Assembly: GCA_937864265.1 (NCBI GenBank)
Contig: CALMIR010000017.1
Coordinates: forward strand, 62,001 to 126,000
Origin: an uncultured Saprospirales bacterium
Lineage (GTDB): Bacteria; Bacteroidota; Bacteroidia; Chitinophagales; Saprospiraceae
Length of the DNA: 64,000 bases
Reading direction: 5' to 3'
Below the pieces are notes generated by a model. The model did not search any database, was not told where the DNA came from, and saw nothing but the letters and a program-made list of their open reading frames with translations. The position numbers and the translations under genes were made by a program. Of the stretch, positions 1 to 9,238 are shown in pieces. The number at the start of each line of letters is the position of its first letter. The stretch's first letter is position 1.

Positions 1-3000
1 TAGGAAATGGCTTGCATAGCCAGGTCTTTTTTTCCAACCCGTTTTCCTGCTGCCGCAAATTTAGCCGTAGCAGCCGTTGGCGTTGCCTTTGACATTTGGC
101 CACCTGTATTGGAATAGACTTCTGTATCAAGTACCAGAATATTGACGTTTTTGCCACTGGCCAATGCATGGTCAACGCCCGATGATCCGATGTCGTAAGC
201 CCAGCCGTCGCCACCTACCAGCCAGATGCTGCGCCGGAGGAGGTGATCGGCTACAGAAAGCAATTGTCGGGCTTTGGGTTCATCCAGTTTCAACAGCAAG
301 GTTTTCAAGCGAGCAATCCGGTAGCGTTGATCGACCAGTTCAGATTCGAGTATTTGCGGGGTCTTCAGTATATCATCCACCAACTCGGCATCCAGTTTGT
401 CGTGCAATTCGGCTACTAAGCGTAGAGCTGTTTCCGTTTGTTTGTCCACACTGACGCGCATACCCAGTCCAAATTCGGCATTATCCTCAAAAAGGGAATT
501 GGACCAGGCCGGGCCTTTTCCTTCTTTATTGGTCGTCCAGGGCGTAGTAGGCTGATTGCCGCCATAGATGGAAGAACAACCTGTGGCGTTGGCTACAATA
601 AGCCGATCGCCAAACAGCTGGGATAAAAGCCGCACATAAGGCGTTTCACCGCAACCAGCACAAGCACCGGAAAATTCAAACAAAGGCTCCAGAAATTGTG
701 CGCCACGCACCAGCGAAAAGTCAATTTTAGATCGGTCGTTCCAAGGGATGGCCTCAAAATACTCGATGTTTTCTTTTTCTGCTTCCAGGATCGGCACTTT
801 ATCGGTCATGTTGATGGCTTTCATGCCCGGGTTTTCAGGAACTTCCACGGGGCAAGCTTCGACACAAAGGTTGCAGGATGTACAATCTTCCAAATAAATT
901 TGCAAAGTGTAGCGGGTCTCCGGAAAACCTTTGGCATTGATCGGAGCTGACTTAAAGCCCTCGGGGGCGTTTTTCAAGAAATTTTTATTGTAAAACTTGG
1001 CCCTGATTACGCTGTGAGGGCAAACAAAACTGCAATTGCCGCATTGGATGCAATGGTCTGCTTCCCAAGCTGGAACCCGGTCAGCGATGTTGCGTTTTTC
1101 CCACTGCGTAGTACCAGTGGGGTAGGTACCGTCATTGGGCAACTTACTAACCGGTAGCTGATCGCCCAAACCCTTCATCATCATAGCGGTTACTTGATGT
1201 ACAAACGCAGGGGCTTGCTCCGGCACAGCAGCCAACATAACCCTTTCATTGCTCACTTGTTCCGGCACATTCACCTCATACAAGTGTTCAAGGGTCGCAT
1301 CAACGGCTTGGAAGTTTTTCTCAATAACCGCTTTACCTTTTTTGAAATAAGTTTTCTCAATGGATTTTTTGATCCGGGCAATGGCTTCTTCGCGAGGAAG
1401 AACACCGGCAAGGGCAAAAAAGCAGACTTGCATGATGGTATTGATGCGTTGCCCCATACCTGCTTCTAAAGCTACTTTGGAGGCATCAATGACGTACAAT
1501 TTCAAGCCCTTACTTAATATTTGTCCTTGTACTTCGCCTGGCAGTTCGTCCCAGACCTCTTCAGGAGCGTACGGGCTATTTAGCAGCAATACAGCGCCTT
1601 TTTTGGCGTAAGCCAACATCTCTACTTTGTCAATAAAATTAAATTTATGGCAAGCGATGAAATCGGCTTTTTTAATCAAGTAAGGAGCGCGGATTGGATT
1701 TTGTCCAAAGCGCAGGTGTGACACCGTTTGAGCGCCCGATTTTTTAGAATCATACACGAAATAGCCCTGTACTTTGAGGTCGGTTTCTTCCCCTATGATT
1801 TTGATGCTGTTTTTGTTGGCGCCCACGGTACCATCAGCACCCAGTCCGAAAAACAAGGCCTGTGTCATCGTTTTGTCCACCAATTCAAAATCAGCGTCGT
1901 AGTCCAAGCTCGTGTGGCTCACATCGTCGGTGATACCTATCGTAAAATGGTTTTTAGGCTGCTCTTTTTTCAGCTCCTCAAAAATGCCGACCACCATAGC
2001 TGGAGTAAATTCCTTAGAGGACAATCCGTAACGCCCTCCGATTACTTTGGGTAAGGATACTAGTGTGCCTTTTTGAAACGCTTCGACCAAACAAGCCAAA
2101 ATATCCTGATACAGCGGTTCTCCGGCAGCACCGGGTTCTTTCGTGCGATCCAATATCGCTATTTTTTGGGTGGTTTTGGGTAAGGCATTTAATAAATGCT
2201 GGAGTGAAAAAGGTCGGAATAATCTGACCTGAACAACGCCTACTTTTTCTCCTTTTTCTGATAAATAATGGGCGGTTTCGGCTGCAGTCTGAGCGCCGGA
2301 TCCCATTAAAATAATGACGCGCTCGGCATCTGGAGCGCCGGAGTATTCAAAAAGCTGGTATGCCCGGCCTGTCCATTGCTCAAATTGCAGCATGGTCTTT
2401 TCTACGATCTCCGGTGTTTGAGCGTAAAATGGGTTTACCGTTTCACGTGCTTGAAAATAGACATCCGGATTTTGAGCTGTACCCCTTACAACTGGTTTGT
2501 CCGGACTTAATGCGCGTTCCCGGTGTGCAAAAACCAACTCATCGGGTACCATAGCATGAATTACTTCGTCCGAGATCAGTTCTATTTTATTGATTTCATG
2601 CGAGGTGCGAAAGCCGTCGAAAAAATGCATAAAAGGCAAACGGGACTGCAAGCTGGCAGCTTGTGCGATCAGCGCCATATCATGGGCTTCCTGTACAGAA
2701 GACGAGGCCAGCATGGCAAAACCAGTTGTTCGTGCCGCCATCACGTCGCTGTGGTCGCCAAAAATGGATAAGGCTTGAGCTGCCAGTGATCGGGCTGCTA
2801 CATGGAAGACACTACAAGTCAGCTCGCCGGCTATTTTATACATATTAGGCAGCATCAGCATCAGGCCCTGCGATGCGGTAAAAGTTGTGGTCAAAGCTCC
2901 GGTTTGAAGTGCGCCATGCACAGCTCCGGCTGCGCCGCCTTCACTTTGCATCACTACCACCTCTGGTCGGTTGCCCCAAATATTGCGCACATCTTTGGCT

Positions 3001-3155
3001 ACCCATTCATCTGCCAATTCGGCCATAGGGGAAGAAGGGGTTATGGGATAAATGGCACATACTTCATTGACGCGATAGGCGATATAAGCCGTAGCTTCAT
3101 TGCCGTCCATGACGGCTATCTTCGATGTTTTTTTATTTGGATACATGGTATTCAT
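1..3155 (-). CDS. nifJ: Pyruvate:ferredoxin (flavodoxin) oxidoreductase, 3' end cut by window
   Basis: A single open frame of about 1051 codons runs off the left edge; it was found by translating the reverse complement. It begins MNTMYPNKKTSKIAVMDGNE and continues YIAYRVNEVCAIYPITPSSP, the usual start of domain I of PFOR. In order it holds the pyruvate/TPP pyrimidine-binding region, the gamma domain, a two-cluster ferredoxin segment (CIQCGNCSFVCP and CTSCNLCVEACP), then the C-terminal TPP domain with GACAGCGETPYVRLL and NATGCSSIYGG. The family is usually 1170-1200 aa, so about 120-150 residues are missing. Known reaction: pyruvate + CoA to acetyl-CoA + CO2 with reduction of ferredoxin, in the cytoplasm. 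The start lies about 36 bp after the stop of the redox partner gene upstream, so the two are probably one operon. An alternative ATG is at 3146. Confidence 0.96.
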   Translation of the reverse strand, partial: MNTMYPNKKTSKIAVMDGNEATAYIAYRVNEVCAIYPITPSSPMAELADEWVAKDVRNIWGNRPEVVVMQSEGGAAGAVHGALQTGALTTTFTASQGLMLMLPNMYKIAGELTCSVFHVAARSLAAQALSIFGDHSDVMAARTTGFAMLASSSVQEAHDMALIAQAASLQSRLPFMHFFDGFRTSHEINKIELISDEVIHAMVPDELVFAHRERALSPDKPVVRGTAQNPDVYFQARETVNPFYAQTPEIVEKTMLQFEQWTGRAYQLFEYSGAPDAERVIILMGSGAQTAAETAHYLSEKGEKVGVVQVRLFRPFSLQHLLNALPKTTQKIAILDRTKEPGAAGEPLYQDILACLVEAFQKGTLVSLPKVIGGRYGLSSKEFTPAMVVGIFEELKKEQPKNHFTIGITDDVSHTSLDYDADFELVDKTMTQALFFGLGADGTVGANKNSIKIIGEETDLKVQGYFVYDSKKSGAQTVSHLRFGQNPIRAPYLIKKADFIACHKFNFIDKVEMLAYAKKGAVLLLNSPYAPEEVWDELPGEVQGQILSKGLKLYVIDASKVALEAGMGQRINTIMQVCFFALAGVLPREEAIARIKKSIEKTYFKKGKAVIEKNFQAVDATLEHLYEVNVPEQVSNERVMLAAVPEQAPAFVHQVTAMMMKGLGDQLPVSKLPNDGTYPTGTTQWEKRNIADRVPAWEADHCIQCGNCSFVCPHSVIRAKFYNKNFLKNAPEGFKSAPINAKGFPETRYTLQIYLEDCTSCNLCVEACPVEVPENPGMKAINMTDKVPILEAEKENIEYFEAIPWNDRSKIDFSLVRGAQFLEPLFEFSGACAGCGETPYVRLLSQLFGDRLIVANATGCSSIYGGNQPTTPWTTNKEGKGPAWSNSLFEDNAEFGLGMRVSVDKQTETALRLVAELHDKLDAELVDDILKTPQILESELVDQRYRIARLKTLLLKLDEPKARQLLSVADHLLRRSIWLVGGDGWAYDIGSSGVDHALASGKNVNILVLDTEVYSNTGGQMSKATPTAATAKFAAAGKRVGKKDLAMQAIS

Positions 3156-3190
3156 GATTCATGCTTCATTAAAATGCGAAGCCCTTTATT

Positions 3191-4834
3191 TCAAAGGTCT
3201 TGGTTTTTGCTTTCCTCCACCATTTCAATGGCGTGGCAGGGACACTGTTCGTAGCAGACGGCGCAACCGGTGCATAGGTCGTAATTGAATTCATAGCGAT
3301 TGCCTTTGCCGAGTTTGATAACAGCGCCCTCCGGGCATGCACCATAACAGCCATCGCATTCAAAGCAATTGCCGCAGGACAAACAGCGCATCGCTTCGTA
3401 TTTGGCTGCTTCTTCGTTTAGCCCGGCTACTACTTCTGAAAAGTCCTTTGTGCGGAGCGCTACTTGCAGTTCGTCCTGCTCGCTCTTAGGTGCATGGGTT
3501 TTGTACCAAACATGTAGGCGCTCATAGCCCACAACAGGGTGTTTATCAGTTGCTTGATAAGTGGTATCTCGCAAATAGGCATCAATATATCGGGCTGCTT
3601 TTTTACCGTGTCCTACAGCTATGGCAACCGTACGTTCTCCCGGCACCATATCACCTCCAGCAAAAATACCTTCGTGCCCGGTCATCATCTGGTGGTTGAC
3701 TTTTACGGTGCCATCCCAATCAAATTCTATTCCCGACACCTGTTTTAGAAATGCAGTATCTGTATCCTGTCCCAATGCCAAAATCAAGGCATCGGCCTCA
3801 AGCGTTTCAAATTGGCCAGTGCCTTCCGGCCTGCCTTTTTCATTGACCCGCATCACTTCCACGGTAAACGTAGTGGCATCAATTTCTTTGATGGTGCGCA
3901 GCCAGTTGATTTTTACACCTTCTGCCAGCGCTTCGTCGGCTTCAAATGTATGAGCGGGCATGTGATCCCGGTCGCGGCGGTAGATGATTAGCGGTTCATA
4001 GCCGAGGCGTTTAGCTACCCTGGCAGCATCCATTGCGGTATTGCCCCCGCCATAAACAGCTACGCGGCGACCCAATTTAGGGGCGTTTCCAGTTTCTACA
4101 TCTTTTAGAAAAGAAACGGCATCCAGAATCTGTCCGGCATCCCGGTTGGGAATGTCAATTTTTTTGGAAATATGAGCGCCCACCGCTATGAATACGGCAT
4201 CGAAGCGACCTTTTTCCTTTTCGCTTAGTACATCATCTACCTTATGGTTGTAAACGAAGTGAACCCCCATATCGGCAATACGCTGTGCTTCCGCCTCCAG
4301 TACTGGCCGGGGAAGGCGGTAAGGCGGTATGCCAAAATGCATCATGCCTCCTGCCACTGGACCAGCTTCATGTACTTCTACTTCATGCCCCATGCGGCGC
4401 AGGTGATAGGCTGCCGATAGGCCACTGGGGCCAGCGCCTATGACCAGCACTTTTTTAGCAGAGAAGGACGTGGGCAATTGGAAAGGCCAGCCTTTTTCCA
4501 ATGCCAGATCGCCCAGAAAGCGTTCTACGGCATGGATGCTCACCGGGCTGTCAATGAATGAGCGATTGCAATGGTCTTCACAGGGATGGTAGCATACCCG
4601 GCCATGTACGGCAGGTAGCGGGTTGTTTTCTACCAACTTGCGCCAGGCGGCCTCGTAATGGCCATCCATGGCCAAACCTAACCATGCCTGAATATTCTCT
4701 CCTGCGGGGCAGGCGTTATTGCAAGGTGGTAAAAAATCCTGGTATATCGGATAACGTGACCGCAGGGCCCCGGTGCCTTGAAAATGATCTTTGAGATTGG
4801 GGCTGTGGGTAATGTCCTTTTTTGTTTGGAGCAT
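3191..4834 (-). CDS. FAD/NAD(P)-dependent oxidoreductase (GltD/NfnB-like) with C-terminal 2[4Fe-4S] ferredoxin domain
   Basis: The 547-aa protein has four parts. The N-terminal Fe-S helical domain of the glutamate-synthase small-chain family carries CNNACPAGENIQAW and CYHPCEDHCNRSF. An FAD-binding Rossmann fold follows (VIGAGPSGLSAAYHLRRMG near residue 131), then an NAD(P) fold (YGGGNTAMDAARVAKRLG). The C-terminus has clustered cysteines (CLSCGNCFECDGCYGACP, CTGCAVCYEQCP) typical of two [4Fe-4S] clusters. The extra ferredoxin tail is absent from plain GltD, and no large glutamate synthase subunit is adjacent. Its position immediately upstream of the PFOR gene suggests that it passes electrons between NAD(P)H and the ferredoxin used by PFOR; this is inference. 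It could also be annotated as a glutamate synthase beta-subunit-like protein. Confidence 0.9.
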   Translation of the reverse strand: MLQTKKDITHSPNLKDHFQGTGALRSRYPIYQDFLPPCNNACPAGENIQAWLGLAMDGHYEAAWRKLVENNPLPAVHGRVCYHPCEDHCNRSFIDSPVSIHAVERFLGDLALEKGWPFQLPTSFSAKKVLVIGAGPSGLSAAYHLRRMGHEVEVHEAGPVAGGMMHFGIPPYRLPRPVLEAEAQRIADMGVHFVYNHKVDDVLSEKEKGRFDAVFIAVGAHISKKIDIPNRDAGQILDAVSFLKDVETGNAPKLGRRVAVYGGGNTAMDAARVAKRLGYEPLIIYRRDRDHMPAHTFEADEALAEGVKINWLRTIKEIDATTFTVEVMRVNEKGRPEGTGQFETLEADALILALGQDTDTAFLKQVSGIEFDWDGTVKVNHQMMTGHEGIFAGGDMVPGERTVAIAVGHGKKAARYIDAYLRDTTYQATDKHPVVGYERLHVWYKTHAPKSEQDELQVALRTKDFSEVVAGLNEEAAKYEAMRCLSCGNCFECDGCYGACPEGAVIKLGKGNRYEFNYDLCTGCAVCYEQCPCHAIEMVEESKNQDL

Positions 4835-5050
4835 GACGCGAGATTTTCTTTAAGGAAAATACGCCGTTATAGCCCTGATGACTTAAAATAGACAAGCAGT
4901 ACACCTGATTGAAAGCTGACAGGCTTAAAACGGTGCCTTAAAGCTAAGGGCAACCCATAAGCAGGAAAGTGATTAAAAGCAACCGAGGAGGATGATATTT
5001 GTCAGGTTATGACAATTGAGTGCGGGTATTGATAGGAGGGGATAAAAGGA

Positions 5051-5083
5051 GACCTGTTAGAGCTCAAAAAGCGCTAACAGGTC
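5051..5083 (-). terminator. Hairpin downstream of the DUF2795 gene
   Basis: A perfect 10-bp stem (GACCTGTTAG / CTAACAGGTC) with a 13-nt loop lies 8 bp beyond the stop of the DUF2795 gene. On the minus strand it is followed by CTCCTTTTATC, a weak U-tract, so it fits an intrinsic terminator for that gene. Confidence 0.6.
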
Positions 5084-5090
5084 TTTCAAG

Positions 5091-5312
5091 TCAATATTCG
5101 TCATCATTAAAGAGGAAATCCTCTTTCCGTGGGTATTCCGGCCATATTTCTTCTATGCCTTCGTAAATCTCCCCTTCGTCTTCCATGTCCTGGAGGTTTT
5201 CAATGACCTCTAAAGGTGCGCCAGAACGAATGGCATAATCGATCAGTTCATCACGGGTAGCGGGCCAAGGAGCATCTTCCAAGTGATAGGCCAGTTCCAA
5301 AGTCCAATACAT
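5091..5312 (-). CDS. DUF2795 domain-containing small protein
   Basis: This 73-aa acidic protein begins MYWTLELAYHLEDAPWPATR and contains DELIDYAIRSGAPLEVIENL, then ends in an acidic EDFLFNDDEY tail. That pattern is the strongly conserved DUF2795 family of Bacteroidota; its biochemical role is unknown. No signal peptide or membrane segment is visible, so it is probably cytoplasmic. It is a single-gene unit: 247 bp of AT-rich sequence lies upstream (including a long T-rich stretch around 5480-5540) and a hairpin follows the stop. The start is the only ATG in frame and matches the family N-terminus. Confidence 0.9.
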   Translation of the reverse strand: MYWTLELAYHLEDAPWPATRDELIDYAIRSGAPLEVIENLQDMEDEGEIYEGIEEIWPEYPRKEDFLFNDDEY

Positions 5313-5559
5313 ATATTAGATGATTTAAAGTTTGCAAATAATAAAAATAGATGCTATATATTTCTTAATCGCTGTTTTTTGCAGAAAGTTCTTTTTTGCA
5401 GGTAAAAAACATCAAAATGTGTTCAGCATCTTTGATTCAAATTGCCTGTTAATTTTCGGCAAAAGTAAAAAAATATTCTATTTTTTTATGCGCTAACAGA
5501 AAATCTTAGAAAAACCTTTTCTTTCTTTCTATTTTTTTAAATAATCGGCTGATATACAG

Positions 5560-6732
5560 TTATTTGTATTTTTTAATGATTTCAAATGGCTGATCTTCAT
5601 AGCCTTTTGGGATAGAACCAACCTCCGAAGAATTGACCGGGCCGGTCGGATCGCATACGTAGTAGGCTTTTCCTTGGTAAAAAATAGCTCCTTCGCGGGT
5701 TTGGGGGAGTGCGACAGCCACGGTAAGATGGTCGGGGTAAGCCAAAACTATCATCGGCAGGTTGAGCATTTCTTTAACTAAATAGTAGAAAACTACGGAG
5801 CGATCTTCGCAGTCAGAATAAGGATGTAAAAAAACTTCATCTGGAATCATGGGTTTGCTTCTGCCAAAGCACTGCTTATCTTCCTGGTATTTGAAGGCAG
5901 ATCTGGTGAATGAAGCAATTATTTCAATTGATTCCCATTCGTTTTTGCCCAGCAATATTTTCCTCAGTTGCGGTTCAAGAGAAGCGGCCAGTGTTTTGGA
6001 TATGGGGGCATCAAAGTATTGTGATTCAGCTATGAGGGGATAGTTGAACATGTAATCTTTGATGCCTTCATCGACTTGCAGGCTTAATTTATGCACTTGT
6101 TGCCGAAAGGAAAACTCTAGATTTTTTTCCTTGATTTTAGGCTTGAGGGCTGGCAAGTCATGGATGGCAAAGGAAAAAGAATGGCCATCCGTATTGGGGG
6201 TGAAATTGAGCAAGTAAAGCGCTTTTTGGAAAGCGGTGGAATCAAAAATGCGGCTCAAATTGACAAATTGCTTGCCAGCGTCACTGATAATCGGGGCCTC
6301 AAAAATATCGTCGTTGGTGTAAACGTATAGATAGACCTCTTCGTCGAAATAAGCAAGTCGCGTATCATAACCTGACTGCGCCATCAAGAACCAGCAAAAC
6401 AACTCTTTGGTGTTTTGAGCTTTGCCTTGGAGCAATTGCTCCGTGCTATTGACCATCAATTGATAATAGAACCAATCATTTAATTGCAGGACATTTTTGG
6501 ATTGCCGCAGGCTTTTGAGCAGGTGGCTGTAGTTGTTGCCAGCAAGTGTTTTAAAAAACTGAACTAACCCCTTCTCAGAAATGGTGGGGTCTTTAAAATC
6601 AAGCAGTTCCGGGCTATAGGATAATTTTATTCTTTCCGTGTAGAACGGTACAATGACCTCCTTTACCGTTTCCTGCGCTTTTCCGGAAAAAAAGCACAGT
6701 AAAAGGCAGGGAACGAGTGCAAATCTGGACAT
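5560..6732 (-). CDS. Secreted transglutaminase-like (papain-fold) protein
   Basis: About 390 aa from the ATG at 6732; a TTG two codons earlier is less likely. The N-terminus MSRFALVPCLLLCFFSGKAQ is a signal peptide. The last third carries the transglutaminase-like triad: Cys in YSDCEDRSVVFYYLV, His in YPDHLTVAVAL and Asp in YYVCDPTGP. The middle is probably beta-rich and was not recognised. Members of this superfamily are proteases or cross-linking enzymes, and the substrate cannot be told from sequence. It lies 28 bp after the stop of queA on the same strand, so it is probably cotranscribed, although no functional link to queuosine is evident. Export to the periplasm is inferred. Confidence 0.75.
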   Translation of the reverse strand: MSRFALVPCLLLCFFSGKAQETVKEVIVPFYTERIKLSYSPELLDFKDPTISEKGLVQFFKTLAGNNYSHLLKSLRQSKNVLQLNDWFYYQLMVNSTEQLLQGKAQNTKELFCWFLMAQSGYDTRLAYFDEEVYLYVYTNDDIFEAPIISDAGKQFVNLSRIFDSTAFQKALYLLNFTPNTDGHSFSFAIHDLPALKPKIKEKNLEFSFRQQVHKLSLQVDEGIKDYMFNYPLIAESQYFDAPISKTLAASLEPQLRKILLGKNEWESIEIIASFTRSAFKYQEDKQCFGRSKPMIPDEVFLHPYSDCEDRSVVFYYLVKEMLNLPMIVLAYPDHLTVAVALPQTREGAIFYQGKAYYVCDPTGPVNSSEVGSIPKGYEDQPFEIIKKYK

Positions 6733-6760
6733 ATTCAAGTGGGGGTTTAGTCTATCCGGA

Positions 6761-7825
6761 TCAAATGATCAACATGGCGTCACCATAACTAAAAAAGCGG
6801 TATTTTTCTTTGATAGCCGCTTCATAGGCCTCCATCACCAAGTCAAAACCACCAAACGCACAGATCATGATCAGCAGGCTGGACTTTGGCAAGTGAAAAT
6901 TGGTGATCATCGCATTGGCGATATGGAAATCAAAAGGCGGATAAATGAATAAGTTGGTCCAGCCTTCCGCCGCTTTCAACATACCTTCTGCCGATACAGC
7001 TGATTCTATTGAACGCATCGAAGTCGTACCGACCGAGCAGATTTTTGTGCGGGCTTCTTTTGCCTTATTGACCGTATTAGCTGCCTTTTCAGAAACCCGG
7101 AAATATTCTGCGTCCATTTTGTGTTTCGACAAGTCTTCCACGTCTATGCTTCTGAAAGTACCTAGCCCTACATGTAGCGTCAATTCAGCAAAATTCACCC
7201 CCTTAATTTCCAAACGCTTCAACAGCTCTCGGCTGAAGTGCAAACCAGCAGTTGGCGCTGCTACGGCACCTATTTCTTTGGCATATACGGTTTGATAGCG
7301 TTCCCTATCAATATCCTGGGCTTCGCGGGTAATGTATTTGGGCAGGGGCGTATTGCCCAGGAAGTCTAAGTCTTTGCGAAAATCTTCTTCGCTGCCGTCG
7401 TACAGAAAACGTATGGTGCGCCCTCTGGAAGTCGTGTTGTCCACAACTTCTGCTACTAAGATATCGTTATCGTTTTCATCGCAGAAATACAACTTATTGC
7501 CCACCCGGATCTTGCGAGCCGGATCGACCAAAACATCCCAAAGTCGGGCGTCTGAGTTGAGCTCTCTCAGTAAAAACACTTCAATTTGTGCACCCGTTTT
7601 TTCCTTTTTCCCATACATACGGGCAGGAAAAACCTTGGTATTGTTGAAAATCATAACATCCCCATCATCAAAATAATCAAGGGTATCTTTAAAAATTTTA
7701 TGCTCTATTTTACCGCTGTCTTTGTGTACAACCATCAATCGAGACTCATCACGATTGTCTGCTGGAAATTGTGCGATTAATTCCTTGGGTAATTCAAAGT
7801 CAAATTGTGACAACTTAGTCCTCAT
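6761..7825 (-). CDS. queA: S-adenosylmethionine:tRNA ribosyltransferase-isomerase
   Basis: The 354-aa protein starts [20 protein letters not shown] and has the QueA hallmark segments ARMYGKK, the [18 protein letters not shown] region, [20 protein letters not shown] and [10 protein letters not shown]. Length is typical of the family (340-360 aa). It transfers and isomerises the ribosyl moiety of SAM onto preQ1 at the wobble position of tRNA (GUN anticodons), giving epoxyqueuosine in the cytoplasm. A TAnnTTTG promoter box lies 30 bp upstream. It is probably the first gene of a two-gene unit with the transglutaminase-like gene. Confidence 0.97.
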   Translation of the reverse strand: MRTKLSQFDFELPKELIAQFPADNRDESRLMVVHKDSGKIEHKIFKDTLDYFDDGDVMIFNNTKVFPARMYGKKEKTGAQIEVFLLRELNSDARLWDVLVDPARKIRVGNKLYFCDENDNDILVAEVVDNTTSRGRTIRFLYDGSEEDFRKDLDFLGNTPLPKYITREAQDIDRERYQTVYAKEIGAVAAPTAGLHFSRELLKRLEIKGVNFAELTLHVGLGTFRSIDVEDLSKHKMDAEYFRVSEKAANTVNKAKEARTKICSVGTTSMRSIESAVSAEGMLKAAEGWTNLFIYPPFDFHIANAMITNFHLPKSSLLIMICAFGGFDLVMEAYEAAIKEKYRFFSYGDAMLII

Positions 7826-7854
7826 GTAAATTCGCTTTTTCGGATTACGGTGCG

Positions 7855-7887
7855 CAAAGATAGGGAATTATACCCCAGAACGCGCAA
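7855..7887 (-). promoter_or_regulatory. Bacteroidota-type promoter of queA
   Basis: On the minus strand a TATCTTTG box (7855-7862) matches the Bacteroidota -7 consensus TAnnTTTG. TTG at 7885-7887 sits 22 bp upstream of it and could be the -33 element. The -7 box is 30 bp upstream of the queA start codon. Confidence 0.5.
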
Positions 7888-8034
7888 TATAAAATAAAAG
7901 ATAATTGGTTCTTTGATAAATCATATGATAAGAGCAAAAGACTTCGTTAAAAATCATTGCTCCTTACCTTCGTCCAGCTTTCCGCTTGTTTTTCTCCAAC
8001 CCGGTTTGTTAAAGAAAGTGATACCTCCAGTCGT

Positions 8035-9111
8035 TTAGCGGGTACTATCTGTGACATATCTTAAAGCCAGGAGTATATCCTGTGGCTTTTTGCTTTTTTC
8101 AATCATTTCATCTATGATCAATAATTCCAGAAAATGATCCTTAGGGTTAAACGATTCCGTGAAAGTTGGGTTGAAATAAAATTGCAAATCATCAAAAATA
8201 GAACATCGCATCAGATGATACTCCTCCTGCCTGGGATCGAATACCGTAATTAAGAAGGTATGCGGGTTTTCCAACTGAGAACACACCAGAAGTACAGGGT
8301 AATCCAAGTAAGGCGCATGCCAAAATCCAAATAAATTGGCCTCAAATAAAGGATAATATTTTTTTACGCAAGGGGAATGGTTTAGGTTCAGGTAGTGGCA
8401 CATTTCTTGCAAATGACGATCCATTTTTAACATGGGCACGTCTTCTGACTTGACCTGACTAGGAAATGGCGCCCAATCGTCGTTTCTCAAAAGATAAGAT
8501 TCCACCTTTCCTATCCGCATTTTGTAGTCAAAGCGTGGATAGCCAGGAACAATATAACCTGGATAGTAGTATTGAAATCCGTTGCTGCGACCAAATTCAA
8601 TTTCCATCAGCATGGTATAAAAGCCCAAGCTATCATTTTTGTAGGCAGGGTCGTAAATGCCCATAATGCTGGCTATGCTTTGCTGCCCCAAGTCGAAGTA
8701 GCTCAATGCAACCAGCTTGCCACCGTCTTTGATGATACACTGCCAGGTATTGAAAATGTTCTTTTCATCACCATCGTAAAGGGCATCCCTGAGTGAAGGG
8801 GCTAATAAGCCAGGAAATTGTTTGCGATAGCGCTGGTAAAGGTTTTCTTGTTCTTTATCCGGTTGTTGGTGGTTAAAAGGGCTATAGCTGATTTCAAGGC
8901 GGCTATTTCGACGCATGAGCTTTCGATGCCGTTTGCTTGATGCATGTTTGTCTAAGGGCAAGCGAATCCAAAGCGCTGAAAAAAAAGTATGGCCAAAGCA
9001 TAAAAAGTGGGTCGTAAAAATAGACTGCCCCATACGATACCATCCTTTTGAAAGGTACTCGTCCAACTCGTCGGCGTCGAGCTTTTCCGGGTATCGTTTT
9101 TCGGCAAACAT
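8035..9111 (-). CDS. Arginyl/leucyl-tRNA-protein transferase-like (Ate1/Bpt) protein
   Basis: A 358-aa protein is read from the ATG at 9111. The longer frame to 9183 adds 24 residues that do not look like the family and overlap the promoter box. N-terminal features are YLSKGWYRMGQ and SKRHRKLMRRN, as in Ate-type transferases. The C-terminal GNAT-like half has SIASIMGIYDPAYKNDSLG followed by LMEIEFGRSNG and YYPGYIVPGYPRFDYKMR, which parallels the YLGYYIxxCxxMxYK signature. Known role of the family: transfer of Arg or Leu from aminoacyl-tRNA to protein N-termini, creating degrons for ClpAP/ClpS. The N-terminal CxxC cysteines of classical Bpt are absent, so amino-acid specificity is uncertain. 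Confidence 0.75.
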   Translation of the reverse strand: MFAEKRYPEKLDADELDEYLSKGWYRMGQSIFTTHFLCFGHTFFSALWIRLPLDKHASSKRHRKLMRRNSRLEISYSPFNHQQPDKEQENLYQRYRKQFPGLLAPSLRDALYDGDEKNIFNTWQCIIKDGGKLVALSYFDLGQQSIASIMGIYDPAYKNDSLGFYTMLMEIEFGRSNGFQYYYPGYIVPGYPRFDYKMRIGKVESYLLRNDDWAPFPSQVKSEDVPMLKMDRHLQEMCHYLNLNHSPCVKKYYPLFEANLFGFWHAPYLDYPVLLVCSQLENPHTFLITVFDPRQEEYHLMRCSIFDDLQFYFNPTFTESFNPKDHFLELLIIDEMIEKSKKPQDILLALRYVTDSTR

Positions 9112-9148
9112 GTTACGGCTGTTGGTGATGCTGTTGGTTGCAAAGGTG

Positions 9149-9156
9149 CAAAAATA
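9149..9156 (-). promoter_or_regulatory. TAnnTTTG box upstream of the Ate-like gene
   Basis: The minus strand reads TATTTTTG, a match to the Bacteroidota -7 consensus, 38 bp upstream of the chosen start at 9111. No convincing -33 element was identified. Confidence 0.35.
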
Positions 9157-9238
9157 AATAAAAATACGTCGAATACTGCCCATCTGGCCAAATTGTGGGC
9201 TATAAAATTGAAACTAATCTTGTTTCGACAATCTAAAT

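Noticed and set aside
164-3288. Many short plus-strand frames in the first 3.3 kb
   Set aside because: They are shadows of the PFOR reading frame on the minus strand, which carries all the conserved motifs.
3191-4834. Annotating the PFOR partner as glutamate synthase small chain (gltD)
   Set aside because: No gltB neighbour, and the additional C-terminal 2[4Fe-4S] domain plus the PFOR context argue for a ferredoxin-linked role.
5335-5343. A TATTATTTG sequence upstream of the DUF2795 gene (also near 43970 and 47254) as a promoter element
   Set aside because: The spacing between TA and TTTG is one base too long for the TAnnTTTG consensus, so it is not called.
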